Assembly: GCF_900113085.1 (NCBI RefSeq)
Contig: NZ_FOOC01000009.1
Location: 62,001 to 126,000 of the forward strand
Source: Fontimonas thermophila
GTDB lineage: Bacteria > Pseudomonadota > Gammaproteobacteria > Nevskiales > Nevskiaceae
Length of the DNA: 64,000 nt
Direction: 5' to 3'
Made by a program: the position numbers and the translations under genes. Below the pieces are notes generated by a model. The model had not been told where the DNA came from. It searched no databases and worked only from the letters and a program-made list of their open reading frames with translations. Of this stretch, positions 17,151-26,508 are shown in pieces (position 1 is the first letter of the stretch; each line of letters begins with the position of its first letter).

Positions 17151-18218
17151 TCACAGCATCAAGGCGGCCGACTTGACCTGTACCCACACCTCCTGCCCGA
17201 CGGCCAGCTGGAGTGCCGAAGCCGCGCGCTGGGTCAGCCGGGCGAGCAGCAGGGACGGCCCCACCCGAACGCGCACCCGCATCAAACTGGGGTGCTCGTC
17301 CTCGCCGATCGCGTCCACCGTGCCGCGCAGCACGTTCTGAATGCTGCTTATCCCCGGTTCTCTGGCCAGGCTCACATCCCGTGCCAGCACGCGCAGGCGC
17401 AGGCGCTCTCCGGTGGCGTGACCGTCGTCGCGCACCCACAGGCTGCCGCCGGCGAACTCGACGCGCGCCAAGTGCCAGTGCCCGTCCCGTTCCACCACCG
17501 TGCCCTCGAGGACGACCCCGACGTCCTCGCCAAGGCGGACCGGCCAATCGAGGCGCGTCAGCGTTTCGACCAGCGCCCCGCTCATCAGCACCCGCCCCCG
17601 CTCCATGACCACCATGTGATCGGCCAGCCGCGCGACTTCTTCCGGCGCATGGCTGACATAAAGCACCGGGATATCCAGCTCATCGTGCAGGCGCTCGAGG
17701 TAGGGCAGGATTTCCTGTTTACGCTGGAGATCGAGCCCGGCCAGCGGCTCATCCATCAGCAACAGGCGGGGACTCACCGCCAGCGCGCGGGCCATCCCCA
17801 CCCGCTGGCGTTCGCCACCGGAAAGCGCGTCCGGCTTGCGGTCGAGCAAATGGCCGATGCCCAGCAACTCGATGGCGTGGTCGAGACTGACGCGCTGCGG
17901 CTTGCCGCTGCGCTTCATGCCATAGCGCAGGTTGCCGAGCACAGTCAGATGCGGGAACAGGCTGGCCTCCTGGAACACATAACCGATGGGTCGCTTGTGC
18001 GTCGGCACCCAGCGTTCGGTGTCCTGCCAGACCTCGCCATCGACAACGAGCCGCCCCTGTGGCGCGCGTTCCAGACCGGCGATGCAGCGCAAAAGCGTGG
18101 TCTTGCCGGCCCCCGAGTGGCCGAACAAGGCGGTTATGCCGCGCCCGGGCAGCGCAAGATCCACGTCGAGGGAAAAACCCGGCCGGTCCAGCCGGAACCG
18201 CGCGTCGATGCCCGCCAT
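17151..18218 (-). CDS. modC: Molybdate ABC transporter ATP-binding protein ModC
   Basis: A 355-residue ATPase energising molybdate import. The Walker A is G-H-S-G-A-G-K-T-T (near residues 30-38), the ABC signature L-S-G-G-E-R-Q-R-V-G and the Walker B L-L-L-M-D-E-P-L-A-G-L-D. The C-terminal third holds a molybdate-binding Mop/TOBE domain, which separates ModC from other importers' ATPases. The ATG at 18218 follows the modB stop with a one-base gap. It is the last gene of modABC. Confidence 0.94.
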   Translation of the reverse strand: MAGIDARFRLDRPGFSLDVDLALPGRGITALFGHSGAGKTTLLRCIAGLERAPQGRLVVDGEVWQDTERWVPTHKRPIGYVFQEASLFPHLTVLGNLRYGMKRSGKPQRVSLDHAIELLGIGHLLDRKPDALSGGERQRVGMARALAVSPRLLLMDEPLAGLDLQRKQEILPYLERLHDELDIPVLYVSHAPEEVARLADHMVVMERGRVLMSGALVETLTRLDWPVRLGEDVGVVLEGTVVERDGHWHLARVEFAGGSLWVRDDGHATGERLRLRVLARDVSLAREPGISSIQNVLRGTVDAIGEDEHPSLMRVRVRVGPSLLLARLTQRAASALQLAVGQEVWVQVKSAALML

Positions 18219-18219
18219 C

Positions 18220-18897
18220 TCACAGGCCCTTCTTCGGACCGGACCGCCAGGCGTAGAGCGCCAGCAGGACAACAAAAGAGAAGATCAGCATCACCGCCGC
18301 CAGGCGGTGTGCGTGGGCGTATTCCAGCGCCTCGACGTGATCGTAGATCTGCACCGAGGCCACCCGGGTGACGCCCGGCAAGTTGCCGCCGATCATCAGC
18401 ACCACGCCGAACTCGCCCACGGTGTGGGCGAAGGTCAGCACCGCGGCGGTCAGAAACCCCGGCGCGGCCAGTGGCACCGCAACGGTGAAGAAAGCATCGA
18501 GCGGCGAGGCGCGCAGCGTGGCCGCTACTTCCAGCGGCCGGTCACCCACGGCTTCGAAAGCCGTTTGCAGCGGCTGCACCATGAAGGGCAGGGAATAGAA
18601 CACCGAGGCGATCACCAGGCCCCAGAAAGTGAACGGCAGCAGCCCGATACCCAGCGCCTGGGTGAGCTGCCCCACCGGCCCGTTCGGCCCCATCGCCAGC
18701 AGCAGATAGAAACCCAGTACCGACGGCGGCAACACGAGTGGCAGCGCGACCACCGCGCCCACGGGGCCCCTCCACCTGGACTGGGTGCGGGCGAGCCACC
18801 AGGCGATGGGCGTGCCAAGCACGAGCAGAATCAGGGTGACGATGCCCGCCAGGCGGGCGGTCAGCCAGAGCGCTTGCAGGTCGCTGTCGGTCAGCAT
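18220..18897 (-). CDS. modB: Molybdate ABC transporter permease ModB
   Basis: A 225-residue inner-membrane permease with five or more hydrophobic segments starting [13 protein letters not shown]. The cytoplasmic coupling loop has the form [15 protein letters not shown], with the EAA-like Glu and G-G typical of ModB and CysT/W-type permeases. Length and order (modA, modB, modC) match the family. It starts 8 bases after modA ends. Confidence 0.94.
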   Translation of the reverse strand: MLTDSDLQALWLTARLAGIVTLILLVLGTPIAWWLARTQSRWRGPVGAVVALPLVLPPSVLGFYLLLAMGPNGPVGQLTQALGIGLLPFTFWGLVIASVFYSLPFMVQPLQTAFEAVGDRPLEVAATLRASPLDAFFTVAVPLAAPGFLTAAVLTFAHTVGEFGVVLMIGGNLPGVTRVASVQIYDHVEALEYAHAHRLAAVMLIFSFVVLLALYAWRSGPKKGL

Positions 18898-18905
18898 CGT
18901 CTCGT

Positions 18906-19676
18906 TTACTGGCCGGTGGCCTCATCCGGCAGAACGAAGCCGTACCGGATCATCACGGCGCGCGCGGGCGCGCTGGCCATGTAATCGGCAAAGCGGCGGG
19001 CAAGCGCGTTGCCGGCCGCGCGCCGGGTGATGATGTAACCCTGCACCAGCGGCTCGTGCAGATTGTCCGGGATGAGCCTGTAACGACCTTTGCTCGCCAG
19101 CTCAGGACTCAGCGCCAGCGACAAGGCGATGATGCCGACCTGGGCATTCCCCGTCTGCACGAAATGGGCGGTGTGGGCAATGTTCTCGCCATAAACGAGC
19201 TTGGGCTTGAGCTTCTCCCACAGACCTGCGGCACGCAAGGCCTGCTCGGCCCGTTGGCCATAAGGAGCATGCTTGGGATTGGCGATGGCGATGCACGTGA
19301 TCGTCGGATCGGCAAGACTCGCCAGCGTCATCGTGCTGGCGTCCAGGCTGGCGCTCCACAGCACGATGCGGCCGACCGCATAAGGCCTGACCTCGGAGGC
19401 GGCGAGCCCCGCCGCGGCCAGCTCGCGCGGATATCCGATGTCGGCCGAGAAAAACAGATCGTAAGGCGCGCCCTGCCGAATCTGCGCGTAAAACTTGCCC
19501 GAAGAACCGTAGATGACCTCGACCTCGTCGGTCGGATGATCCACCTTGAAGGTCGTCACGATCTCGTCCATCGCAAACTTCAGGTCGGAGGCTGCCGCGA
19601 TGATGATCTTCTCGGCATGGGCGTTTGCCATGGCGAGCAGGGCACTGACCGCAAAAAACAGGCGCAGAAATTTCAT
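18906..19676 (-). CDS. modA: Molybdate-binding periplasmic protein ModA
   Basis: A 256-residue solute-binding protein with a Sec signal peptide ending A-N-A-H-A (about residue 19). The mature protein starts [12 protein letters not shown], the oxyanion-binding A-A-S-D-L motif of the molybdate group. Later segments Y-G-S-S-G-K-F and G-Q-R-A-E-Q-A-L fit ModA. The start at 19676 follows AAAGGAT. An earlier in-frame ATG at 19787 would bury the signal peptide and is rejected. Confidence 0.93.
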   Translation of the reverse strand: MKFLRLFFAVSALLAMANAHAEKIIIAAASDLKFAMDEIVTTFKVDHPTDEVEVIYGSSGKFYAQIRQGAPYDLFFSADIGYPRELAAAGLAASEVRPYAVGRIVLWSASLDASTMTLASLADPTITCIAIANPKHAPYGQRAEQALRAAGLWEKLKPKLVYGENIAHTAHFVQTGNAQVGIIALSLALSPELASKGRYRLIPDNLHEPLVQGYIITRRAAGNALARRFADYMASAPARAVMIRYGFVLPDEATGQ

Positions 19677-19726
19677 GAACAAATCCTTTTGCTTCTGGCT
19701 CTGGCGCAAACAAACCTGATGCACCG

Positions 19727-19747
19727 GGCGGGGCTGCTGACCCCGCC
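19727..19747 (-). promoter_or_regulatory. Hairpin in the modA leader
   Basis: A 7-bp GC stem (19727-19733 with 19741-19747) closes a 7-base loop about 50 bases upstream of the modA start. It has no terminator-like T run on the modA strand. It could be a leader structure, but I could not match it to a molybdenum-cofactor riboswitch. Confidence 0.3.
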
Positions 19748-19780
19748 GGGCTCGGCCACCAACGGCGAGTCCCAATGGTA

Positions 19781-19802
19781 GCGTCATGTAATTGCGTCAT
19801 GT
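19781..19802. repeat. Direct repeat upstream of modA
   Basis: GCGTCATGT occurs at 19781-19789 and again at 19794-19802, a 13-base period, about 105-125 bases upstream of the modA start. It does not look like a ModE box. A regulator half-site pair is possible. Confidence 0.4.
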
Positions 19803-19928
19803 CCGGCACAGCCGCGACAGACGCGATCCGCTCACTCGCTCACGCAACTCCTGCGGTTGCTGCGCACGCTGGCTTTCAGACGCGTCTCCAGCGCATCTAA
19901 CGTTCACCGCGTCGCCGGCACCAGCACG

Positions 19929-20975
19929 TCAGGGCACGGCATCGCGCACCGCCCTCGCCACCGCGGCGCGCCCGACGAGCCGGCGCCGGAATACGCCTGG
20001 CGCAAGCCCAGTCCAGCGCTTGAAGGCATGGGCGAAATTTGCCGGCTCGCTGTACCCGAGCGCATCGGCCACCGTCTCGATCGAGACGGTGGGATCGCCG
20101 AGCAGCCGGATGGCCCGCTCGCGGGATACCGCTTCGCGCAGGGTGCGAAAAGCGGTGCCGCCTGCACGCAGGCGCCGCTTGAGGGTAGCCACCGACATGC
20201 CCAGAGCCGCGGCGGCGGCCTCGACCGAGACCCGTTGCGGTCGCTGGTACAGCAGCTCACGGAGCTGTTCGATCAGCGGATCGGTGGGCATGCGTGTCGC
20301 CGCCAGCGCGGCCAGTTGGGCACGGTGGGTGGAATGATCGGCAAAGCGGCACTCGATGGTGAGCTCCGACGCCGGCAACCACAGCCGATGCCGCGCGGCG
20401 TCAAAGCGCGGCATCGGATTGCATGGATCGTCGGGCAAGCCCCGCGGGCGCGGGGCGGCGAGCGCCACGTTCAGCGTCAATGGGCGCACCGCGAGCAGAC
20501 TCAGCAGACGCGGAAAAGCCGCCGCGAAGTAGAACGCCACGAATGCGTCGAGGACCGGGTCGCGGGCACGCGGCGAGAAGCGGATGTCCACGGTCGGCTC
20601 CAAGTGGGTGACTTCGGCATGCAAGGCGTTGGTGACCACTGGCAAATAATCGAGCAGCCGGACCACTTCGGCGACCGTGGACGCGCTGATCAATGACAGG
20701 CTCAGCGGCGGAAACGTCGTCGGCCGCACTTCGCGGCCTGCCGCATAGCCGATGCACGCGGCACGCTCGGCGGTGAGTCCGGTCCCGGGCGGTGCGAGCC
20801 AGCGCAGCGGCACCGGCAGAGCGTCGCGGATCAGATGCGCGAGCGTTACCCCTTCGTCAGCCATTGCACGCCGTATCGACTGCGCTGCCTCGGGCGGAAG
20901 CGCCGCCGACTCCAGCAGCTGTACCAGCACCGCTGCCGTGACCCAAGGTTCGCACGCAATGGCGGCGGTACGCAT
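19929..20975 (-). CDS. AraC-family transcriptional regulator (CYP153 side)
   Basis: A 348-residue regulator with an N-terminal ligand-binding-type domain of the OruR/ArgR-like class (about residues 1-225) and two C-terminal helix-turn-helix motifs (about 245-330). The second includes S-I-E-T-V-A-D-A-L-G-Y-S-E-P-A-N-F-A-H-A-F-K, with a break between helices. It is divergent from the ferredoxin-CYP153 genes, as alkane-hydroxylase activators often are. The ATG at 20975 leaves 103 bases for divergent promoters; an in-frame ATG at 21053 would leave 25. The ribosome site is poor at both, so the start is uncertain. Confidence 0.85.
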   Translation of the reverse strand: MRTAAIACEPWVTAAVLVQLLESAALPPEAAQSIRRAMADEGVTLAHLIRDALPVPLRWLAPPGTGLTAERAACIGYAAGREVRPTTFPPLSLSLISASTVAEVVRLLDYLPVVTNALHAEVTHLEPTVDIRFSPRARDPVLDAFVAFYFAAAFPRLLSLLAVRPLTLNVALAAPRPRGLPDDPCNPMPRFDAARHRLWLPASELTIECRFADHSTHRAQLAALAATRMPTDPLIEQLRELLYQRPQRVSVEAAAAALGMSVATLKRRLRAGGTAFRTLREAVSRERAIRLLGDPTVSIETVADALGYSEPANFAHAFKRWTGLAPGVFRRRLVGRAAVARAVRDAVP

Positions 20976-21078
20976 GGCTGAGCCGTTCTCACAATCCCGG
21001 CGTTCGCGCCGCACATAGACGCGCAAAGCGGCGCGCGACACGATCCGATGCATCAGCGATCACAGGAGGTCTTGCGTC

Positions 21079-21399
21079 ATGCCCGCCGTCACCTTCGTCC
21101 TTGCATCCGGCGCCATCCAGGAGGTCCCACTCACTGAAGGTTCCTCGCTGATGGAAATCGCCAAGATGCACGCCGTGCCCGGCATCGATGGTGATTGCGG
21201 CGGATGCTGTGCCTGCGGGACCTGCCACGTGATCGTCGATGAGGCCTGGCGCAACCGTCTGCCGCCGATCACCTCTGCGGAAGCGCAAATGCTGGCGATC
21301 CATGCCGGCGCCGATCCGGGCTCGCGGCTGGCCTGCCAGATCCCGGCAACGGCCGCACTGGACGGATTGCGCGTTCGCGTCCCCGACCATCAATTCTGA
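21079..21399 (+). CDS. Adrenodoxin-type [2Fe-2S] ferredoxin
   Basis: A 106-residue vertebrate/adrenodoxin-type ferredoxin. Ligand spacing is C-x5-C-x2-C-x36-C at Cys40, Cys46, Cys49 and Cys86, exactly that of P450-partner ferredoxins. A strong AGGAGG precedes the ATG. The stop is followed at once by the P450 reading frame. It should carry electrons to the P450. No ferredoxin reductase gene is present in the window. Confidence 0.93.
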   Translation: MPAVTFVLASGAIQEVPLTEGSSLMEIAKMHAVPGIDGDCGGCCACGTCHVIVDEAWRNRLPPITSAEAQMLAIHAGADPGSRLACQIPATAALDGLRVRVPDHQF

Positions 21400-21414
21400 A
21401 TGCGGAGCACCGCC

Positions 21415-22836
21415 ATGAAGCTGACCGATCGGATCACCGAACTCTCTCATCTGGACCGAAGCTTGCAGGCCGTCCAGGCGCGCGTGCCGATGGACCTGCA
21501 GATCAAGGGCATGCACCTGTACCAGCGGCTGAAGCGGCGACTCACGGGCCGCGCAGCCGAACCGCGCTTCATCGAGTACCCTCTGCCTGCCGCCGACGCC
21601 GTGCCCATCGAGGCACTGGACCCCACCAGTCCCTTCCTCTACCGGCAAGGTCTCTGGCAGTCGTATTTCAAACGCCTGCGCGACGAGGCGCCGGTTCACT
21701 GGAACGGGCATACGCCTTTCGGCGGCGTCTGGTCGATCACCCGCTACGACGACATCATGACCGTCGATCGCGACCACGAGCGCTTCTCCGCCGAACCCTT
21801 CATCGTCATGGGCGAACCGCCGGAGGGGCTCGATCTGGCGATGTTCATCGCGATGGATCCACCGCGCCACGACCGCCAGCGCATGGCTGTGCAAGGCGTG
21901 GTATCGCCCAGGAATCTGCAGGAGATGGAGTCGCTGATCCGTAGCCGCACCCGCGAGGTGCTCGACAGCCTGCCACTGGGCACACCCTTCAACTGGGTGG
22001 AACGCGTCTCGATCGAGCTGACCGCGAGAATGCTGGCGACCCTGCTCGATTTTCCATACGAACAGCGTCACCGACTCGTCAAATGGTCGGATACGGCAGC
22101 CAATCTGGCCTCGGCGACGGGCGGCACCGTCACCGCCGACGAAGCCTTTTCGGCGATGGCGGAGATGGCCGCCGCCTTTACGCGCCTGTGGCACGACAAG
22201 GCCCGGCGCATCGCTGCCGGCGAACCGCCGGGTTTCGACCTGATCAGCCTGCTGCTGACTAGCCCGGATACCCGCGACATGATCGAGCGTCCGCTCGAGT
22301 TCCTGGGCAATCTCGCGCTGCTGATCGTGGGCGGCAACGACACCACGCGCAATTCGATGAGCGGCGGTGTCTATGCCCATCATCTCTACCCTTCCGAGTT
22401 CGCCAAGCTCAAGGCGAACCCGGAGCTGATTCCGAACATGGTCGCGGAAATCATCCGCTGGCAGACACCGCTGGCCCACATGCGCCGGGTGGCGACCCGC
22501 GACACCCGGCTGGGCGGTCAATTCATCCGGCGCGGCGACAAGCTGATCATGTGGTATGCCAGCGGCAACCGCGACGAGCGCAAGTTCGAAAACGCCGACG
22601 CTTTCATCATCGACCGTCCCAATGCGCGCCAGCACATGTCGTTTGGTTTCGGCGTCCACCGCTGCATGGGCAACCGTCTGGCCGAGTTGCAGCTGCGCAT
22701 TCTCTGGGAAGAAATCCTGCCGCGCTTCGATACGATCGAGGTGCTCGAAAAGCCGCAGATCGTGCAGTCCAACTTCGTGCGCGGCTACTCGCGGCTGATG
22801 GTCCGGCTCACGCCGGCGCGGCGGCAAACCTCTTGA
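21415..22836 (+). CDS. Cytochrome P450 of the CYP153 alkane/fatty-acid hydroxylase family
   Basis: A 473-residue P450 expected to hydroxylate medium-chain alkanes or acids at the terminal carbon. The CYP153 hallmarks are the I-helix L-I-V-G-G-N-D-T-T-R-N-S-M, then R-W-Q-T-P-L-A-H-M-R-R and the heme loop F-G-F-G-V-H-R-C-M-G-N with axial Cys417. A C-terminal S-N-F-V-R-G-Y-S segment fits too. The ATG at 21415 has GGAG at proper spacing and is preferred to the ATG at 21400, which abuts the ferredoxin stop. It forms a two-gene operon with the ferredoxin, convergent with the AlkB/RND operon. Confidence 0.92.
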   Translation: MKLTDRITELSHLDRSLQAVQARVPMDLQIKGMHLYQRLKRRLTGRAAEPRFIEYPLPAADAVPIEALDPTSPFLYRQGLWQSYFKRLRDEAPVHWNGHTPFGGVWSITRYDDIMTVDRDHERFSAEPFIVMGEPPEGLDLAMFIAMDPPRHDRQRMAVQGVVSPRNLQEMESLIRSRTREVLDSLPLGTPFNWVERVSIELTARMLATLLDFPYEQRHRLVKWSDTAANLASATGGTVTADEAFSAMAEMAAAFTRLWHDKARRIAAGEPPGFDLISLLLTSPDTRDMIERPLEFLGNLALLIVGGNDTTRNSMSGGVYAHHLYPSEFAKLKANPELIPNMVAEIIRWQTPLAHMRRVATRDTRLGGQFIRRGDKLIMWYASGNRDERKFENADAFIIDRPNARQHMSFGFGVHRCMGNRLAELQLRILWEEILPRFDTIEVLEKPQIVQSNFVRGYSRLMVRLTPARRQTS

Positions 22837-22862
22837 GACGCAGCGCAGGCACCCGCCGGCGA

Positions 22863-22891
22863 GGCGCGGCGGATCTGGGGCACGCCGCGCC
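22863..22891. terminator. Hairpin between the P450 and YCF48 genes
   Basis: GGCGCGGCG (22863-22871) pairs perfectly with CGCCGCGCC (22883-22891) around an 11-base loop. It lies in the 67-base gap between two convergent operons. There is no T run, so rho or stalling may assist. Confidence 0.55.
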
Positions 22892-22903
22892 ATCGTCTGG
22901 CGA

Positions 22904-23911
22904 TCAGCGACCCACCGACCAACGCTTGACTCCGGCATCGCCCACCGTGATCAGCACGCCCTCGGACAGCGCCAGCACGTCTGCGTAACTCGCGCCCTCC
23001 TGCTCGCGCCGCGGCTTCAGGCCTTGGTCATCGTCGATCTTGGCCGGCAACCGCCGCAGATCGGGCGAACGAACCTGCAGATTGGGCATCACCGCCAGCA
23101 GGCTCTGGTTGAGACCGGCGAGCCAGATCACATCACCCGCTGCCGATGTGCCGAACACCGACTGCACTGAATCGGTCTGCACCCGCTGCCACTCACCGGA
23201 CCGGACGTCGGTGCTGACGAACACATTGCCGCGCAGGCCGGCAATCAAGGCGCCGCGCTCACCGATGGCTTGAAAAGTGAACAGCGAGCTGTCGTAAGGC
23301 GATGCAAGACGCGTCCATTGCCGTCCACCATCGTCGGAGATGGCCAGCATGCCTTGTTCGCCCACCAGCAGCAGGCTGCCGTCGCCCAGACGACCGAGCG
23401 CATTGAAATGCACACCTTCCTCGGTGAGATCGTTCGTGACCTCGTTCCAGTGCGCGCCGCCATCCTCGGTGGCCAGCATCTGCCCGTAGGCGCCGACGGC
23501 GTAGCCGCGCTCGGCGTCGAGGAACAAGACATCGAGCAGCGGTGAGCGCTTGGGGTCGAACTGCTGCAGTCTCCAGGTCTGCCCGCCGTCCGTCGTCTGC
23601 AGAATCACGGCATCGTGACCCACGGCCCAGCCGCGGCGCTCGTCGACGAAGGTCACCGAGGTCAGCAAGCTGCTGACCGGCACGTCGGCCTGGGTCCAGG
23701 TCGCGCCACGGTCGTCGGAGTAGAGAATGTGCCCGCGCGCACCGACGCTGACCAGTCGCGAGCCTGCGCTCACGATGCAGATCAGCAAGTCCTCGGCGGC
23801 GCGCGGCGCGCGCTCCGCAGGGCGTGGCGTTTCCTGCGCGCGCGCATGGGCGGGCGAGAGTATCAACACGAGTGCCAGGCCCAGCGCGCGAACAGCAGCG
23901 TACGAATCCAT
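22904..23911 (-). CDS. YCF48/BNR-type beta-propeller protein, secreted (copy 2)
   Basis: A 335-residue protein with a signal peptide (about residues 1-25, ending A-R-A) and a propeller of repeated S-D-D-R-G-A-T-W, T-T-D-G-G-Q-T-W, T-E-D-G-G-A-H-W and S-D-D-G-G-R-Q-W blades. Unlike copy 1 it appears free in the periplasm, although its helix could stay uncleaved. GGAG stands at good distance from the start. It is the last gene of the alkB operon, immediately after the DUF1302 gene. The repeated partnership with RND transporters is the main clue to its role. Confidence 0.85.
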   Translation of the reverse strand: MDSYAAVRALGLALVLILSPAHARAQETPRPAERAPRAAEDLLICIVSAGSRLVSVGARGHILYSDDRGATWTQADVPVSSLLTSVTFVDERRGWAVGHDAVILQTTDGGQTWRLQQFDPKRSPLLDVLFLDAERGYAVGAYGQMLATEDGGAHWNEVTNDLTEEGVHFNALGRLGDGSLLLVGEQGMLAISDDGGRQWTRLASPYDSSLFTFQAIGERGALIAGLRGNVFVSTDVRSGEWQRVQTDSVQSVFGTSAAGDVIWLAGLNQSLLAVMPNLQVRSPDLRRLPAKIDDDQGLKPRREQEGASYADVLALSEGVLITVGDAGVKRWSVGR

Positions 23912-23923
23912 GCAGACGCTCCG

Positions 23924-26413
23924 TCAGAATTGGTACTTGAAGAAAAAGCCCAAGTTGTCGCGGTCGCGGTAAACGTTGTTGGAACCCGCGCCCCAGAACG
24001 CGTTGTAGGCGATCGTGAACGAAAACGACTTTTCGTAGCGCGTTTCCAGCAGGAAGTTGAACTGCTTGCGGCCTTCGACGAAGTTGGGCGCCGGCCCCGG
24101 GGCGTTACCCTTGATGTCGTGAAAGAGAATGAACAGAGGTTGCACGCTGATGCCCGGCAACACCGATTCGTAACTGATCCGGCCGACGATCCGGTAACCC
24201 CACGAAAAAGCATCGGCAAAGGCACGGCGCGGTGCCTGGAACGGGTTGAAGCGGACACCATCGGGGCCGATGCTGCAGGCCGGATTGGTCGAGCAGGCCA
24301 GGCGCGAGCCATCCGCGCCGCTGCCATCCGCGCCGGCGCTGGCATGGGTCGTCGCAAATGCAGGCCCCTCGATCTGCAACTCGTCAAACTTCGGCATGTT
24401 CAGCACGTGCGTCGCGGCGAATTCGTACAGCAGGATCACCTGATCCGCCCCGATCCAGTTTTCGGACGCACCGAGCACGCGCGTGGCGCCAAAGTTGTAC
24501 TGGAGCACCTTGCCGGGGATCCAACCCTGGATGTAGCTGTTCGGCGGGTTTTCGCCGACCACGCCGCCACGGTACGGGATGATGAAATTTGGGAAAGACC
24601 GCGCCGAACCCGGCGCGCCGCCGACCAGAAGGTTGATCGTATCCGGATACGGATTGTTGCCGCTGGCATCGACGAAGTCGTCATTGTCATAGACGACGTA
24701 ATTGCCGGCCTCGTCGAACCCCAGGGCGGCGCTGGTGCCAGCGCAGCCGATCGCCGGATCGTGACAGCGGGTCAGGGTCGGCCCAAAGGCGGCAAACGCC
24801 AGATCGACCACGGCGACCTGCAGCGGCAGATTCGGCCGGTACGCGATCTCGCCCTGGAATGAATAGTCCCCGTAGGTCGTGGTGAAATCCACGCCGTAGA
24901 GCTGCCGGTCCTCCGGGTACTCGATCTGGATCCGCGCGCTATCGAACGGCACGGCATCCGACTGCGGCGCGCCGGGCACCGGCAGCAAGGCTTGGGCCAA
25001 CCCGATGAGATCTCCGCCCAGCTCAGCCGCGACACCAGGGCGCTGCGCCAGTAGCACACCCGCATCCGCGAGCACATTGGCCTGGCCGCGCAGAGGGATC
25101 GTCGTGATCGGCAGGTTGGGGCAGGCGCGGAAGAACTCGGTGGTGTTGCGCGCATCGATGCCCAGTGCGTTGCCCTCGCGGCGCGCGCAGCTCGCATCGG
25201 TGGAAAAGAAGCTGATGTACGGCAGCTTCGAGTGGTAGTTCATCGCATAAAAACCAAACTCGGTGCCGTTGTTGATCGCATCCGAGTAATACTTGAGCGA
25301 GACGCCAAACTGGCCCTGGTCGCGCGCCTCGCGGTCCGGATTGCGTAACGCCGTCAGCGACGTCGGCGTGATCAGGGTCAACGGATTGGCCAGCCGCCCG
25401 CCGGCGAGCATCTCCGGATCTTCGGGCGAACCGCCGAAATGCAGCGAGACCCGGTCGCGCTGGTTGTCGGTACCGACATCGGCAAACGACATGAAGCTGC
25501 CGGCCGTCGGAATCTCGATCGGTTCCCACTCGTACTGGTAGTAGGCTTCGACCGTGCCCCCCTCGAACAGCTCGGTGCTGGCGCGCACCATGCCCACTGG
25601 CACGAACAGCTCCTCGAGCAGACCGAAGCCGAGCCGGTACAGCGCATTGGCGTTGACCGGCTGCGCCTGGTTCAGGCTGTTGATGATGGCGACGGTGCTC
25701 TGCCCCCAGTTCACCGTCTGCCGCCCGATGCGGAAGGTGAATTCTTTTTCCCCGTCCGCGTAGGGAATCCGGCCGAAGAAATTCGCATCGAGGATGTCAT
25801 AGCGCAGGCCGATCTCGCGGGCCTCGCGGGGATCGCGCTCGATCTTGGTGAATTCCCCGGGACCGTACACACGGTCTAAGTAGCGGTTGTCGGTCTGGTT
25901 CTGTCCGGTCGTGCCCACCCGGTTGATGTTCTCCGACGTGATCAGGTTCGGCTTGATCGTTTTGAAATCGTGGTAGTTGACGTAGTCGTAAATGCCGATC
26001 CCGCGGAAGAACAGGCCGTAGTCACCGAACAAAAGCCGGAAATCCTGGGTGATCTTCAGCGGTGCCTGGATGATATCGCCCCGTTTGTAGTTGAGATTGC
26101 CGTCGTCGAAATTGATGGACGCCATGCCGGGTGCATCGCGCAGACGCTCGGCGGGAAAACTCTGCAGACGGTGCAAACCCTGGCAGGACTGGAATTGACC
26201 GCTGCAAACATTGGGATTGAGATTGCTCTTGCCGATCAAATCCGCCGCCGGATCCTGCAACCGCCAGGAGTACCCGAACGTCACCGAGTTGTTGAGAACG
26301 GCACTGAACCGCGTATCCAGCCAGTCGAACCCGAACTCGATTGCCTCGGCCGGCTGCAGCATCCCAGCCGCAATGACCGTCATCACGGCCATGATTCGCG
26401 TGCTTCTTCTCAT
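23924..26413 (-). CDS. DUF1302 family predicted outer-membrane protein
   Basis: An 829-residue protein with a signal peptide (about residues 1-24, ending A-E-A) and a composition typical of a large outer-membrane barrel: alternating hydrophobic residues, many Tyr/Phe/Gly, and a C-terminal F-F-F-K-Y-Q-F ending in Phe. The G-R-Q-T-V-N-W-G-Q-S segment and D-I-L-D-A-N belong to the DUF1302 family as I know it. No enzymatic motif is evident. The start at 26413 follows AAGGAGAG. It sits between DUF1329 and YCF48 genes in an operon led by alkB, so it may form the outer-membrane part of a hydrophobic-substrate route. Confidence 0.88.
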   Translation of the reverse strand: MRRSTRIMAVMTVIAAGMLQPAEAIEFGFDWLDTRFSAVLNNSVTFGYSWRLQDPAADLIGKSNLNPNVCSGQFQSCQGLHRLQSFPAERLRDAPGMASINFDDGNLNYKRGDIIQAPLKITQDFRLLFGDYGLFFRGIGIYDYVNYHDFKTIKPNLITSENINRVGTTGQNQTDNRYLDRVYGPGEFTKIERDPREAREIGLRYDILDANFFGRIPYADGEKEFTFRIGRQTVNWGQSTVAIINSLNQAQPVNANALYRLGFGLLEELFVPVGMVRASTELFEGGTVEAYYQYEWEPIEIPTAGSFMSFADVGTDNQRDRVSLHFGGSPEDPEMLAGGRLANPLTLITPTSLTALRNPDREARDQGQFGVSLKYYSDAINNGTEFGFYAMNYHSKLPYISFFSTDASCARREGNALGIDARNTTEFFRACPNLPITTIPLRGQANVLADAGVLLAQRPGVAAELGGDLIGLAQALLPVPGAPQSDAVPFDSARIQIEYPEDRQLYGVDFTTTYGDYSFQGEIAYRPNLPLQVAVVDLAFAAFGPTLTRCHDPAIGCAGTSAALGFDEAGNYVVYDNDDFVDASGNNPYPDTINLLVGGAPGSARSFPNFIIPYRGGVVGENPPNSYIQGWIPGKVLQYNFGATRVLGASENWIGADQVILLYEFAATHVLNMPKFDELQIEGPAFATTHASAGADGSGADGSRLACSTNPACSIGPDGVRFNPFQAPRRAFADAFSWGYRIVGRISYESVLPGISVQPLFILFHDIKGNAPGPAPNFVEGRKQFNFLLETRYEKSFSFTIAYNAFWGAGSNNVYRDRDNLGFFFKYQF

Positions 26414-26508
26414 TGGAGCTCTCCTTCTGCACATGCGCACTCGCATTTTTTGCCCGGCCTTCCGCCGGCCGGCATCCAGCCGGCCGGCGGAATCCCTCGC
26501 CCATATGC

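Noticed and set aside
21415-22836. Steroid side-chain P450 (CYP125 or CYP142)
   Set aside because: The I-helix, R-W-Q-T-P-L-A-H-M-R-R and heme-loop sequences are those of CYP153.
20989-22938. Long 649-codon antisense frame opposite the P450 and ferredoxin genes
   Set aside because: It mirrors well-supported genes, lacks domain motifs and has the Arg/Gln/His-rich composition of an antisense shadow in GC-rich DNA.
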